DNA of 64,000 nt from Basidiobolus ranarum (Eukaryota; Basidiobolomycota; Basidiobolomycetes; Basidiobolales). This document shows, piece after piece, positions 47,846 through 60,580 of the stretch. The translations under genes and the position numbers were made by a program. The DNA lies in the NCBI GenBank assembly GCA_040143965.1, contig JASJQH010000001.1:1-64000 (forward strand). Direction: 5' to 3'. The notes beneath the pieces were generated by a model. The model was given only the letters and a program-made list of their open reading frames with translations. It did no database searches and was not told where the DNA came from. Position 1 is the first letter of the stretch. Each line of letters starts with the position of its first letter.

Positions 47846-50578
47846 ATGTTGTCAGAGAACACCTTACCCCATGTGCTAGAAAACATCAAGAGGGATTTGA
47901 AAAATGGAGTTATCGAATCAGCCAAAATGAAACTGATTCCAATTGTGAATGATTACGAATGGGTTTTTGAAGTTCAAGTTTGTTTTCTTTTCCATATTCT
48001 CAAGATAAAGCGAACAAGGATTTTAACTAGACCTTTCTTTTGAAGCTACTTCTACTTGAGATAAATCTTGCTGTGAGAGATTTTCATAAAGCAATGCAAA
48101 TCTTTGCACACATGTAAGTCTACATTTTTTACTGCTTTTATGTAAAAAATATCTTTAATTTTTACCCGTAGGCGAGTGAAGTTCAGAAATGAAGAAATTT
48201 ATAAAGAATTAATATGCCGTATTGTTTACTCTGGTTTACTTGGATCAACAGAAGAACACGCAGGTAAAGTTAATTTTCTTGTACTAAAATAAATTTCGTC
48301 TGATCCTAATATGAGTATTTATTTGGGGTTGTTAGAACTCTTTCGTCAAATACCTAGGGATATACGGAGAGAATTACTAGTTGAAGTAGGAGGTATTTAC
48401 CCTTCTCTATTGCTCAAGCCACTACCACTTGTATTGATATTTTTATGTTGAAAGACATTTATACAAAGCAAAATCGCCTATTTGATGCGTCGCGCATATA
48501 TACATTCATTTGTTACCTATTTCCTCATTTGACACCTCGTTATGGAGTAAGTTAGTTAACCATATGACAACTTAGGGGTTTTTCTGACCGCTTTTATTTA
48601 TCATAGTTACTAGCTGCTGATTTGGTACTCAGGGCAGAAAAAGAGTCTCAACCCTTACTCCCCGTAAATACTTATCGTCGTTTCTTGCGTAAGAGTTTCT
48701 TTATGGAGTTTTTTTATTAGAGGATATTTTAACGAAACCTATTTTCTAGTATACGGAGTCTTGGCCCAAATTTTTGCTGATAAAGTTAATTGTCACAGTC
48801 TGGAGACTCCAGGGCTTAACGCAAATATATCCAAGTTGACTACGATATCACACGAATGCTTGTTAGAATGGATGAGACTTCACCAGGCATATTACATAGC
48901 TCAAATTGAATGGAAGACGATGCATCAATCCTTTATTCATATTTCTAAACAATGCGGATTCCTTCCTGAAAATTGGTACTCTATTCCTTCTCCAGAGCTG
49001 TTCATGCTACCGCAACCATTACTAATTAACACCGATCTATAGCCAAATATCGTCCGTAGAACCAGATGTAGACTCAAATCTCTTTTTCCCCGACGTTCTT
49101 TTGGAATCACTTCGCCTCAATGAATACGCCTTACCAACACAATTTAAATCCCTATTTTTGGCATCATGTTTTGTTCAAATATGCTTCGAATATCAATCAT
49201 TAATATTCAATCCTCTTAAGCTCAATGGTAGCATTCATATACGTACTATAGTGCACTTGGTTCATTACTAACTTCATTTTCAGAGTGCTCTATTCCAGTT
49301 GGTGAAGCCAAGTCAGAAAAGAAAGCTAAAAAGGTCAAATCTAGTAAATCTACACGAAGCAAACAGAAAGCCAAAGCCATGTCGGTGAGTAATTTAGTCG
49401 ATTCATCAACTCCCGCATCTACACCCGAAGGTAAATAAGAAGTTTTGGTTTATTTCTTGGATAGAGTTCTAAGTAGCTGATGGTTATTTAAATAGAAATC
49501 TTGAAAGCAACAGCCCAGGCCACAGGTACCTTACGTAAGGCTCAAGAGCTTCTCACTTTACTAGAAAGTCTCAATGGTGGTGGTACTTTGGATCAGGTGA
49601 TCAATGACTGGGCTCTACCTTTTCACATTGTAAACGCAATTCTTCTTTGCAAAGCAGACATCCAATTGATGGAGGTAAGTGTGACTTCGTATGGTTGAAG
49701 TATGTTCGTTCATTAATTAACAGGATCAATTTTGTAGATGAAATATTCAGACTCGCAAGCCAGCTACATAATACTATCAGATAGATGCCAAACCAGATGG
49801 CGGGAGAAGAAGGAGATCCTAGATGGAACCTCGATACTATTCCATCCTCTCTATCAATTCCGTCTTCTTTATTCGCTCAGTCTAAGTGGTGAACATATGG
49901 GGGATTTCAAGGTTCGCCATATTACAGATTATTTCAATCATTCAGTTCCTAATTTGTTACCAGATTGCTCGAAAGCACATCTTCCCAATTCTATATTCAG
50001 GGTTGCCATGTCAATTCAGTGACTTGTCCTTTGAAATCGAAAAGTTCTCTAAATTTCGACTCAAGCCTGTTACTTCTTCTGAACTATTGAGCCGCAGTAT
50101 ACAGCGTCTAGTAACTTTATATACAGCCGAGATTGAGCTAAATGGGTTTAATAACGACTTGATAGGGGATCTTTTGGTGCTACTTCAGTTCGATGAATCC
50201 CAATTAACAGATAGACTTCAATGGATTTCTCAGTTACTCATTCAGAATGGCTCTTTTGTTTACCGGGAATTTTTCCACTTCATCTTTTCTGAGGCAATAA
50301 TACAACAGGTGTTTCAAGTCAAGAATCTAAATGCGTTATTATATTCACTGTTGCCAGTAAAATCAAACACCGACTCCTCCCAACAAAGTGTATTTGAAGT
50401 ATCACAGATCGAACAGAACCGTACACTTGAAGCACATTTACAGCTTGCACTCGAGAAGACCCCCAAAAAGATGATGTTACTTAGAGAATTTTCCAGAAGA
50501 TCATACCTCCGAGACCAAGGAATGCCTGCCACTATGTGGCAACGCAATATATTTACAGTTGGTGAATTTTGGCGCTGA
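47846..50578 (+). CDS. INTS10: Integrator complex subunit 10-like protein
   Basis: Twelve exons: 47846-47977, 48046-48113, 48172-48263, 48336-48392, 48455-48546, 48607-48688, 48750-48975, 49043-49227, 49284-49430, 49496-49674, 49738-49911, 49964-50578. They join in phase to 682 residues (human INTS10 has 710). The protein is all-helical with TPR-like stretches, no signal peptide, and a lysine-rich loop (EKKAKKVKSSKSTRSKQKAK) where the human protein also has a basic linker. Resemblances to INTS10, in order, are: FRQIPRDIRRELLVEVG; SLSLSGEHMGDFKIARKHIF; LLVLLQFDESQ then IQNGSFVYREFFHFI; and the end LEAHLQLALEKTPKKMMLLREF. Each is weak alone, but the order and spacing agree. The last intron (49912-49963, 52 bp) is the least certain. 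A generic TPR protein is the alternative. Confidence 0.6.
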
Positions 50579-51104
50579 AAAGCACAACCATCTTACGTAC
50601 ATCATCGTACCTCAACACTGTTTATATATATATATATATTTATACTTGACAACTACCCTGAAAACTGGCTGGAAGCTTATTTTAGTTGTTAAGAAACCGT
50701 AATATCTATCCAAGAGTGACATTTAGTAACCTTAAGACATTTGTCCAATCGAGTTAGATAGCGAATGGATTCTTGTTCATCTGTCTGTAAATATAAGTTT
50801 TATGATCAAGCTTGCTCAGATTGTCTATATATATGGCTATTTCATGTTACTGACCGATGAATTGGATATGGTTATAGCTATGGGGATGGACATTCCATAC
50901 AATAGCATTGAATAAAAGTCGTTCTTGTTTAGAAAGTCCACTGATATTTTAGAATTTTTAGGGATTTATTGACGCTAAGAAAATTTCCGAATTTCCACAA
51001 AAACATTTATCTACATTAATAAGAATTGGACAGGTCAAGTGAAGGAATGATGGAATAGCATAACATCAGACTTCTTATAAATGAGATGCTACAGATCGAT
51101 CAAT
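50579..51104. other. Convergent 3' intergenic region
   Basis: Contains a TA microsatellite at about 50622-50642. No gene is seen. Confidence 0.55.
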
Positions 51105-52275
51105 TCACAAAGCAGCTTGAACGGTCTGTCCACCTTCCCAGGATTCACCAGGGTTTAGTTTAATGGGGTTCACTACAGTACCGCATTCAATACAGATCAT
51201 ATTCTTATATTCATCATCTCCAAAGTCCGCCATACCATTGGCCTTCTCTACCCATGGATTCCAAACTACGGTGTCCTCCAAGTTGTTCTTTTTGATTAAC
51301 AAAGCTCTGCCGTTACCATCATCGAGCTTTACTTCAAGAGATGTAACGTTTTGGTAAACGCTGTCTACTTCACCATCGACATGGATAGTAGAACGGTCCT
51401 CATGGACTTCAGCTACTTTCACTTTGTCGGTATATTTGTATCCATGTAATCCACTGACTGAAGCTTTGGTAACATCCTATACATGATGTGTTAAAAGAGA
51501 TCACCGATAAGAATCATTATATAAATATATTAAACTTACAGGAACTTGGAAATAGGTATGGAGTAAGGTAGTAAAATCAAAGGATTTACCACCTTCGGGA
51601 GATTCAACATTTTTAACGGTTAAAGTAGTCTCCATAGTATCAGCCTTCAATACAATGGTATAGATCAATTCAAAAGCAAAGGGCCAAATTTTACGGAAAT
51701 CAGGACCGATTTGAACGTCATTCAAACCTAAAGTAATCGCAACATAGATTAATTATAGATATTCAGGAAAGAGTTTAGAATAATAATATACTAACCAAAG
51801 CGAACTTTGACTTCATCTTCAGCTCCAACTACAGTACCTAACCATTGCCAACGAGTGACTCTGGCGAAACCGTGTTGTGGTAGACCTGAGGCTGGATTAG
51901 GTGCCTCGGCTTTGCCGAAATTTGGGAAAACGAGTGGAATTCTATTATAGTTAAATAGCTTAGTTCGCTGAAATCAATACAAACAGAAGTGTATTTTCAC
52001 TTACCCGCCTCGAATAGCTTTGGTACCGTTAAGGATGGCTTTTTTACTATAGTTCAATAAGAAGTAAAGTTCAGAAGTTTGTTACCTATCTTATTCATGA
52101 AATACAATACCAACCTAACAAATAGTCTTTCAACATCCTTGACCTTCCAACTAGTTACAGTAGCTCCGTAAAGACTGATAGTAGCAGTAGCACCTTCCGG
52201 GTGAGTGAGGACCACTTGATCAGGTGAACCATCTTCGGCTTGAATGATTTTAACTGCTTTTCCAGACCAAGACAT
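51105..52275 (-). CDS. YMR099C-like: Glucose-6-phosphate 1-epimerase (aldose 1-epimerase family)
   Basis: Interconverts alpha and beta glucose 6-phosphate; cytosolic. Exons are 52275-52115, 52046-52005, 51941-51796, 51727-51540 and 51476-51105, giving 302 residues, as in yeast YMR099C. Key segments are ATVTSWKV, LFVSKKAILNGTKAIRGGIPLVFPNFG (assembled from three exons), LPQHGFARV with the catalytic His, DFTTLLHTYFQV with the second His, and WNPWVEKANGMADFGDDEY with the catalytic region followed by MICIECG. The N terminus has no targeting signal. The 42-nt second exon is small but fully conserved. Confidence 0.93.
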
Positions 52276-53073
52276 GTTTATATGTTGCAATACTTCTACA
52301 AGAGTGTAGTTCAAGGAGTTTTTGTCAACTCACATGTTGTACCAGGTCATTGTTAAATACGTCGTCCTATATGTATCACGTGCAAGGTATATATTGACGT
52401 ATACCTAGATTCGGATACATTCCGATATGTGGTAATGATAATAAACAAAAGTGGCTTCCAGGATTTCCCATTTTCTAGAGTGTCTAGACACTAGAAAGTG
52501 ACGCAAACACTAAGATTTGGCTACTGAAATTAAAATGTGCTTAAATCTAACCCTTTGCTTAACTTTTGTTGATTAAAGCTGGTTCAGAAAGAGCATCGAA
52601 TTGATTGGACATTCACTGGTGTGTGTATGAATGTACAAGCTTCAATTAGTGTTACTTGAGCATGAGCTAAATATCCGGAACAAATATTTAGATTTCTGCT
52701 TTTCGATCGTTTCGTTAGTTTCAAAATGATAAATAGATATATTGAAGCATTCCAATGATGTAATCCCACACAATCTGGCTTTTGATTTCATGCCCAAGAG
52801 TACTCCACCAAAAACGTCACTCAAAAAATGCAAAATTCAACCTAGGAATGTTTGATTTGAACAGAATGCCATAGATTTTACACGTAATAGCATTAGTTTC
52901 AAAAAGCGATGAATTTGATTAGTTGGAAAGTAGACGTCGTAATCATATACAATTTATATCTCCTTAATTTTTCCTCCTTAGCTGCGTATTATTAAAGAGG
53001 GAATACTTCACTCCTTTTTGCTTTTCATACGTTTACAAAAAAGCCAAATCTCCGAGAGAATCATAAAAAGATA
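52276..53073. other. Divergent intergenic region, epimerase/BRO1
   Basis: 798 bp, AT-rich. Short open frames on the minus strand look random. Confidence 0.5.
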
Positions 53074-56000
53074 ATGATACAATCTCCCTGTATTCACGTC
53101 CCAAGTAAGCGGACAGAAGAGGTCGATTGGGCTACCCCTTTGAAAAAGTACATCGCTAGTAATTACCAAGATGACCCCGAAAAATACCTTGAGGAGGTCA
53201 ATACTATTAACAGACTCCGACAGGATATGCGTGGTGCTGGAAAAGATACAACAGGAAGGGATTTACTCTATCGTTATTATGGCCAATTGGAGCTACTTGA
53301 TTTGCGTTTTCCAGTAGATGAAAACAATATTAAAATTTCTTTTACTTGGTACACTACTGATTCTTAAAATTTATAAAACTATCTTTCTAACGAGTCAAAT
53401 TTTTTAATTAGGTGTGATACTTTCACCGGCAAAACTACTGCCCAATACTCCTTGGCTTACGAGAAGGCCTGTACCATATTCAACATGGCCTCAACTCTCT
53501 CTGCAATTGCTTCTTCCCAAGTTCGCTCGGAACCTGAGGGTTTGAAGCGTGCCTTTAACTATTTCCAAGCCTCTGCTGGAATGTTCACTTATATTAATGA
53601 AAATTTCCTGCATGCTCCTTCTACCGATCTTAGCCGAGATATTGTGAAAATCTTGTCTCAGCTTATGCTTTCTCAAGCTCAAGAATGCTTCTTTGAAAAA
53701 AGTCTTGGCGAAAAAAAGAAGGATGCTCTTATAGCAAAGTTGGCTAGTCAAGCTTCTTGGTCCTATGGCTCAGTTGTGGATGCAATGAATGAAGGTGTTG
53801 CTAAAACAGCTCTCAGCCGCTGGTGGCATATGGTTTGTCAAGTAAGTTAATTCAGAACTATCTTGGATGCACTATAGACAGTTTTAGTAATCATGAAGTA
53901 AATGTACTATTAGGCGAAGCAAAAGCATTATCAAGCTGTTGCTCAGTATCATAAAGCTCTAGCATGTGAAGCTGAGAATAAGTATGGTGAAGTGGTCGCT
54001 CGACTTGCTTATGCTGAAACCAACGCCAAAGAAGCTACAAAGTTGGTAAACACTTTCGCAAGTGCTTTTACCCCTTCTTTGACCTCTATTCCTCCTGACG
54101 CCGCAACAACTCTTCAGGATATCACTAAATCATCTCAAAGCATTATTGCCGAGAAATTGGTGGCAGCTACTAAAGATAACGATTTAGTCTATCACGATAC
54201 TGTTCCTAATGTCGATGTGTTACAGCCGATTGATAAACTCAATGCGGTCAAGCCAATTCCAATCTCCGAACTTTATGGTCCTAACGAAATACAAAAGGTC
54301 ATTGGCGTTGATATTTTCCAGAGATTGATTCCCATTTCTGTTCACGAGTCTTCATCTCTTTATTCTGAGGAGAAGGCCAAGATAATTCGTAAAGAAACTG
54401 AGAAGGTGGACCTTGCTGATGGTGAACTTGATGCAGCTTTATCTTTCATGCAGCTTCCCGAATCTCTTGAGAAATTCAAGAATAGGAATTCAGCAAGTGG
54501 AAAATCTATTTCTTCCCTTGCTCAATGCACCCAGGAGGTAAAGGAATGGGCCAGAATGATTAGCCAAGAAGAGAACGAGAGGGGTATGGTAGGAGAGCTA
54601 ATTGTTACACTTGAGGGACTTCGTGGCAAAGCCAAGGAGTTACTTGATGGCGTTGGCATTTCTCTCGAACAGGAACAACGTGACTGCGAAGCTATGAGAG
54701 TAATATTTATAGATATAAACTATCTTCAAGTGAAATCTCAACTGATTTTTTATTCTGTGTATAGGTCAAATTTGGAGATCTTTGGACTCAAGCACCCTCT
54801 GGCATCCTTACAACCAGCTTCCGACAGGATATGCGAACCCATCGTGAGGCTCTTGATAAGGCCATCGCTTCTGATAGGTCGCTGATTTCAAGATTCGAAG
54901 AGATTCATGCTTCTATCGATGTACTCCGTGAAGGAGAACACAGTGATAGATTAGAGCAGATGTTTGCCGAAGCAGTTGCTAGTGCTGCTGGATCTGGCAG
55001 AGATGTAAACTCTGCTAAGGAGAGCACCCTATTGGATACTGATATGGAGGATGGAATCGAGTCTAACATAAAGAGCATCGAGGAGAGTATTGAGAAGTTG
55101 AACAAGATCAAGAAAGAAAGAGCAGAGACCCTTGATGATTTGAAGAATAAGGTTCGTACTCCCTCACTTCATTAACCAATGTAGTTTTTGATTGTCTAAC
55201 ATTAACCAATTTGTAGATACAAGAGGATGATATCTCTCATCTCTTGATTTTAAACAAGAAATCACCAAATATTGAGTCTCAGTTATTTGCCACCGAACTC
55301 GAGAAATTCAAAGGACATCAAAATCGCATTACTGCTACTGTTCATCATCAACAAGCAATTATTCAAGAACTTTCAAGCTATTTCAAGGCTTTGATGGAGG
55401 GAACTGAGGCTAAACGAGTTCAGCGTATTTGGGATAATGCTGAAACTAGAAGAGACGAAGTGACCAATAAACTCCGTATTGCCGCCAATGATTATTTGGA
55501 TATTAAGAACGGTGTCAGGTATGTCCAGCCCGAATATATTTATGGAATGTCTGTAATGATACTAATTTCCGATATCTGTTTACAGAAAAGGTGTTCAGTT
55601 CTATGCTGATCTGAATGATGTATTAGCTGGTCTTAACGCTAATGCTAGGAAATTGGTTCATGATCGTGAACAAGAGAGGCAATCTTTGGTTCAATCCATT
55701 GAGGGAAATAAGGTAGAGCGAGAGCATCAAGCGTTGAAAGAGCAATTGGAGAAATACCAAGATGTCCCTCAAGATCGAGGTCAACGCCATTTCGATAACC
55801 CTCCCATGAACCCTGCCTTTGCTAACTCTGCCGAGGCAAACATGTATGCGGACATGGCCATTAAAAAGCTTACTGAGCAAGCTAATCGTCTTCATATCCA
55901 GAATGAAGGAAACCATAGCCCCTATGCTGCTGGACCAGGTGGCCCTGCTTTCAATCTCCCTCCTCCAGCACAAGCTCCACCTGCTCCTAATCAAGGACCA

Positions 56001-57869
56001 GTGAGGTACAACCCATCCGACTACTCCGGTAATAGCCCTGCGTTTTCTCCTCCTCCACCAAACCCAAACATAAACCAGGGACCTATTTGCAAAACACCCT
56101 CCTACGGATCAGATAAAGACCAAAAGATGTACTATCCACCTCCACAAAATGCGCAAGCACCTATGGCTCGAACTCCGTCCTATGGCTCAGAAGCTGATCA
56201 TCATAATCCATACTTCCCACCTGGCGGAAATCCCGAACATCACCAACTTGGTGGAAATCAATCAGCCCCACCTATGAATCCTCCTCATGGTCCAGTTGTC
56301 CCGCCAAATATGGTACCTGCTGGCTATCAAGCAGCACAATCTCCTTATATAAATCAGGACCCTCAGTTCAGAGCCCCTAGACAGCCTGCCCCACAACATC
56401 CTCATGGTAATATTCACTCACCAGATGTTGGTGAGCCTAGACAATTGTCACCCGTAATTGACCGCAATATGCAAGCTCCAATGGGTGGCTACCAAGGTCA
56501 ATCTGCTCCCGAAGCAAACTATGGACAATATGGTTATGGCCAGACTCCATATCAGCAGCAACCACCCCCCGCTCAAACATCACAACCTCAGAATTATGGC
56601 GGCAATGTTGGATATGGTTATACTCAACAGCAAGCTCCCTCCACCGATACCCTTGCTAGCCCTCAAGCGAATACACCCGGCTGGCAACCACAGCAAAACT
56701 TCCAAAAGAATTTGCCGCAACGCCCCGAATATAACCCAGGACATGCGCAACCAGGTCAGCAACAGCAACAGCAATACTCTAACCAAAACCCCCAACCTAA
56801 TCAATATCCCGGATATGGTGGATCTTCTCCTGCTCCAGTCCAAGGACATCAGGGTATCCAGAGACAATTGTCCAATTATGACTTACAATTGAAGCAGCCT
56901 CCCCAACAACAAGCACCACCTATGGGCCCAGGCGGCCAACCAATTCGTAACGCACCTCCTCAGCAAGCTCCATACCAAGGTTTTGATAATCAAACAGGAC
57001 AAAGACCTGATCAGCAACAATTTTATAACCCACGCCCTCAACAACCACAATTTAATGCTGGTCTTCAGCAACAACCTCAACAGCAGCATGTCCGTCCTAA
57101 TATTTATCATGAAGGTAGTCAAAATTCCATTCCACAGTATCCCTACGGCAACGGCCCATCCCAGGGTATTTCGTCTCCTTATCAACCATCTAATCCCGCT
57201 ACTTTGTCTGGTGGTTCTGACAACTCTTACGTCTCTGCATCTCAAGCCCCACCTCAACAAGGCTATCAACAACAGCAACAAGCTCAATATCAGCAATACC
57301 ATGGCCAACCGCAAAACCAGCAACCTTCTCAAGACCCCAGATTGAGAGAAGGATCTTTAGGACAGCAACCTTATCCTTACCAAGGAGGATCTGCTGGACA
57401 AATGGGACAACAACCTACTCAAAATCAACAACAGCTTCCTCCTCAACAACAACAACAACAAGACCATAACTACCCAGGCTATCAACAAAGACTCCCTCAA
57501 AACTATGACATATCAACCCAGCAATACCAACCACCAAATCCTCAACAACAATTCCAGACTACCCCGGGACCACAAGGCTACCAAATGCAGCAAGGCTACA
57601 ATCCTACTCCACCCCAAGGTCCAAGTGGGTATGTAAATCCCTCTCCTCAAGGCTGGCAACAGGGCACACCACAACAACAGCCAATGGGTAATCAATATCA
57701 ATCACCAACTGGCATCCAAGGACAGCAACAACATCCCGCTCCGCAACAACCACCACAACAACAACAATACCAGCAACAAACCGGACAATGGAATGGCTAC
57801 CCTCAACAACAGGCACCGCCACAAGGGAATTTCTATGGAGGACAAGGAGGCGGATCCCTCATCGATTAA
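53074..57869 (+). CDS. BRO1: BRO1/ALIX-family ESCRT adaptor with a long Gln/Pro-rich tail
   Basis: Links ESCRT-III, ubiquitin and deubiquitinases at endosomes. Exons are 53074-53348, 53412-53841, 53914-54699, 54765-55151, 55217-55518 and 55586-57869, giving 1487 residues. The BRO1 domain (1 to about 390) includes WCDTFTGKTTAQYSLAYEKA and NMASTLSAIAS, then the banana-shaped helices (KQKHYQAVAQYHKALACEAE). The V-domain/LYPxL-binding arms (about 420-780) are coiled coils. From about residue 790 to the end the protein is almost only Gln, Pro, Gly, Tyr and Asn, about 690 residues, with a duplicated TPSYGS unit. Yeast Bro1 is about 844 residues and human ALIX 868, so the tail is much longer than usual. 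It could instead be the Rim20/PalA paralogue of the pH pathway. Confidence 0.9.
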
Positions 57870-58442
57870 ACGCAGAGTAAAATAACACATTTATCATTCA
57901 TTCCCCCCCCCCACCTCCACCACCATATTTCATCACACACCAGTCGGATATCAATCAAAACTTAAAGCATATATCAGACATGAACGAACCAATTTATTGA
58001 CATAGGCATTTATTTCCCCTTTATGTAGTAAAAGATATATTAGTTAATGTATAAATTTAAGGACTTCCAAGTTAAATAAGATGAATATTATCTTTTTAAG
58101 TGAATTTTTCTAATAAATCCTACCAATTTTTCCTTTGTAAGAGTCACTCACTGCCATTCCTCGCCTTTTCATAATTTAAGCAAGAAAATAGAAAGGTAAA
58201 ATTGAAGACTTGATATTTACAATCAATAAAAATAAGATTTATTATCTATATGTTACAAATATATATATCTCTTTCTATGAATAATCCAGGGTTTACTCTA
58301 TACTAAACCAATCTAAAGGTGATGCTTGACTATATGTTTACATGATGGTATGTCCAGTGGCATAGCAAATATATGTTTCTACCAGAATGCAAGGATATCG
58401 TATACGATACGAAACTTACGTAAATTACTACAGTGGTAAGAA
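57870..58442. other. Convergent 3' intergenic region
   Basis: Contains a ten-base poly-C tract at about 57902-57911 and otherwise AT-rich 3'-UTR-like sequence. Confidence 0.55.
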
Positions 58443-59511
58443 TTATGTAGATAAGATGGGCGAATTAGAGATAGTTCTATATTGAGGCGGTGAGGAAATT
58501 TCCATAGAACATTCGTACGATGGAGGAGATGGAATTACGTTATAACAAGGTAATTCCTCATCAATCTCTGGCGGCGTTATGATAATAGGAAGTTCATAGT
58601 GAGCACTATCCAATTTTCCTTTGTATCCGACATCGATACGTATTTGAAGTCTATGGGTCACCTCGATATACTCATTACTAGAGTCGTAAACCTTAAGTGA
58701 GGATGGGATCTTGACTACCAAAACCTTCTCGCCATGAAGATGTTCTTCTCTAAACCAATCGAAAGTCATATCTAACTTTTTCTCGGTTTCTCTTAGGATG
58801 TGATGAGGATTCTTTGGAGACTTGTATACGATGCGTTGCTTGAGTATGCATGCGGCTAATAAGACTTTGACTAGCTTGGTTTCATCGGTGACTTCGTGAT
58901 GTAATTGCAATGGAAACTCATCTCCCGGAGAAAATTGAAGACGTGGAATAGTAAAGGCACATGATAGCTTATGGGCCCATTCATGTTCCAAATGAGTGAT
59001 GTGACGAGGAGTTATCAGAGAGTCAGCATGACGTCTGACAAACACTGACTTTTCAGCCTTCAAGTTGAAGTATATCAAAGTGGTGTCTACCAGAGCCTTG
59101 AACTTGTATTGGATCGATCCATATTCTGACTTAATACTCTCGGGTAAATCCCTAGGAAGAGCTAGACTGAAGTCGTAGGTGTTTGTTTGGCCGGCCTTGA
59201 ATGACTTGGTCTCACTAAGGAAGGACCAGTCTTTATGGAAGAAGATGGTTTCACTCTTGCGAATATCTGAAGAAATAAAAGACGTTAGATGACAATTCAA
59301 TGAGGAATGTGTTACAAAACGGTTGTTACATACCTGTATTTGTTGAGACTGTGTATCTTCCCTCGAACTGGAGGGTGATTTTGTTGACTTTGACGAAGGA
59401 GCTAGGAATGAATATCAAAGTACCACTGAGGATGTGATCACCGGTGCCTCTGTAACCTTTGAAAAATGTATCTTGGTCTAAGACAATATCGAGTTGAGAT
59501 TTTCTGTTCAT
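58443..59511 (-). CDS. Alpha-arrestin (ART/Rim8-like) with PY motifs
   Basis: Adaptor that brings an Rsp5/NEDD4-type ubiquitin ligase to membrane transporters or, as Rim8/PalF, to the pH sensor. Exons are 59511-59334 and 59266-58443, giving 333 residues. The arrestin N domain (SQLDIVLDQDTFFKGYRGTG, then KITLQFEGRYTV) and C domain (LPRLQFSPGDEFPLQLH-like, VTHRLQIRIDVGYKG) are both present. Near the C terminus are two PPxY motifs, PPSY and PPQY, about 17 residues apart, the binding sites for WW domains. The protein is short for an ART and has almost no tail. It is convergent with the BRO1 gene. Confidence 0.85.
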
Positions 59512-60580
59512 GTCTTCGTAACGAATAATGTTTGCACCTCAACGGATACGGCACTCTTTTATATTCACCAGCTAATGTTTATAGTCAAAAAGTATTCATC
59601 TCAGATATTACAAATATAGCATCATTATGATGAGAAATCTATTTGCCGCTAGGTCAATTCTCTCCATGTGGTACGAATTTTTCTGATCTTGCGATTAGTG
59701 TAGCTTCAATGTGCAGACATTTCCAAAAAAGGAGGCATTATCGAGCTTTCAAAAGAAGTTGAAAAACAGTGGAGTTTAGGGACTAGTTGTGAATGAGATA
59801 GATTTACGATAGGGCTTGAGAGGACTGAGAATTGATATATTAGTAACTCTGATAATGTATCAGTCGCCCGCAATCGATAGTCGTACTTGGTGTTGATATC
59901 CCACTGTAAAAGGTATCCTGACTGAAAATGGCAATTTAAGATCCGATTTTATGTATCCATAAGCCTAGTATGTAATATATAGACCTATTTTCACAACAGT
60001 TTTTGGGATGATATCATTGATTTATACGATAACGCATCTGTTAATTGCAGCATATAATTCCTGATATCCATGATAAAGGAAAATCATTTTCACTAAAAAA
60101 TCTTCTCTTTGGGTATATTTGATAAGGGTGGTAAGAATCTGTCACATTGATCGAAATTTAATCGATCATCAGTGCTATTAAGGGTTAGCACATGGTTTAG
60201 ATACACTTTAATCAATACTTCATTGATTTGGTAACATTGAAGAGAATCTAAACAAAAACTCATTGATTTGGTAACATTCAAGAGAATCTAAACAAAAATT
60301 CATTGATTTGGTAACATTCAAGAATCGATGATCGATGTAGGTTTTACAAAATGAATATCAAGCTTAATCAAGCACGTGGACCTAGGCCTCTTATCCATGC
60401 TTTGATATTGCGGAAGTAGATTGCTAGGTATCGATATACTATTATGGGTAATTTGAATTTGATAGTTATTCCATGGATTTATTCACTATTTCTGGTACTG
60501 GACCTCTATGTTACTTGGGGGTTCATAAAACAATGTGCATGTAGAAAATGGTCGAATCCAGATACAAAGTAACTAAATGT
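59512..60580. other. Intergenic region, alpha-arrestin promoter / eL39 3' end
   Basis: 1.07 kb holding the 40-bp tandem repeat. The minus-strand open frame over it (60093-60281) is repeat-derived. Confidence 0.5.
60221..60323 (+). repeat. 40-bp tandem repeat, about 2.6 copies
   Basis: Units starting CATTGATTTGGTAACATT begin at 60221, 60261 and 60301. The first two full copies differ at only three positions; the third is cut after 23 bp. Confidence 0.92.

Noticed and set aside
49738-50022. Reading 49738-50022 as one continuous INTS10 exon
   Set aside because: It would end the protein at 50022 and lose the conserved C-terminal helices. A 52-bp intron at 49912-49963 restores the frame.
52584-52833. 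Minus-strand frames between the epimerase and BRO1
   Set aside because: Cys/Ile-rich random-looking translations in AT-rich intergenic DNA.
56458-57890. Several long frames antisense or frame-shifted to the BRO1 tail
   Set aside because: CAA/CCA repeats leave every frame open; these are shadows of the Gln/Pro-rich coding sequence.
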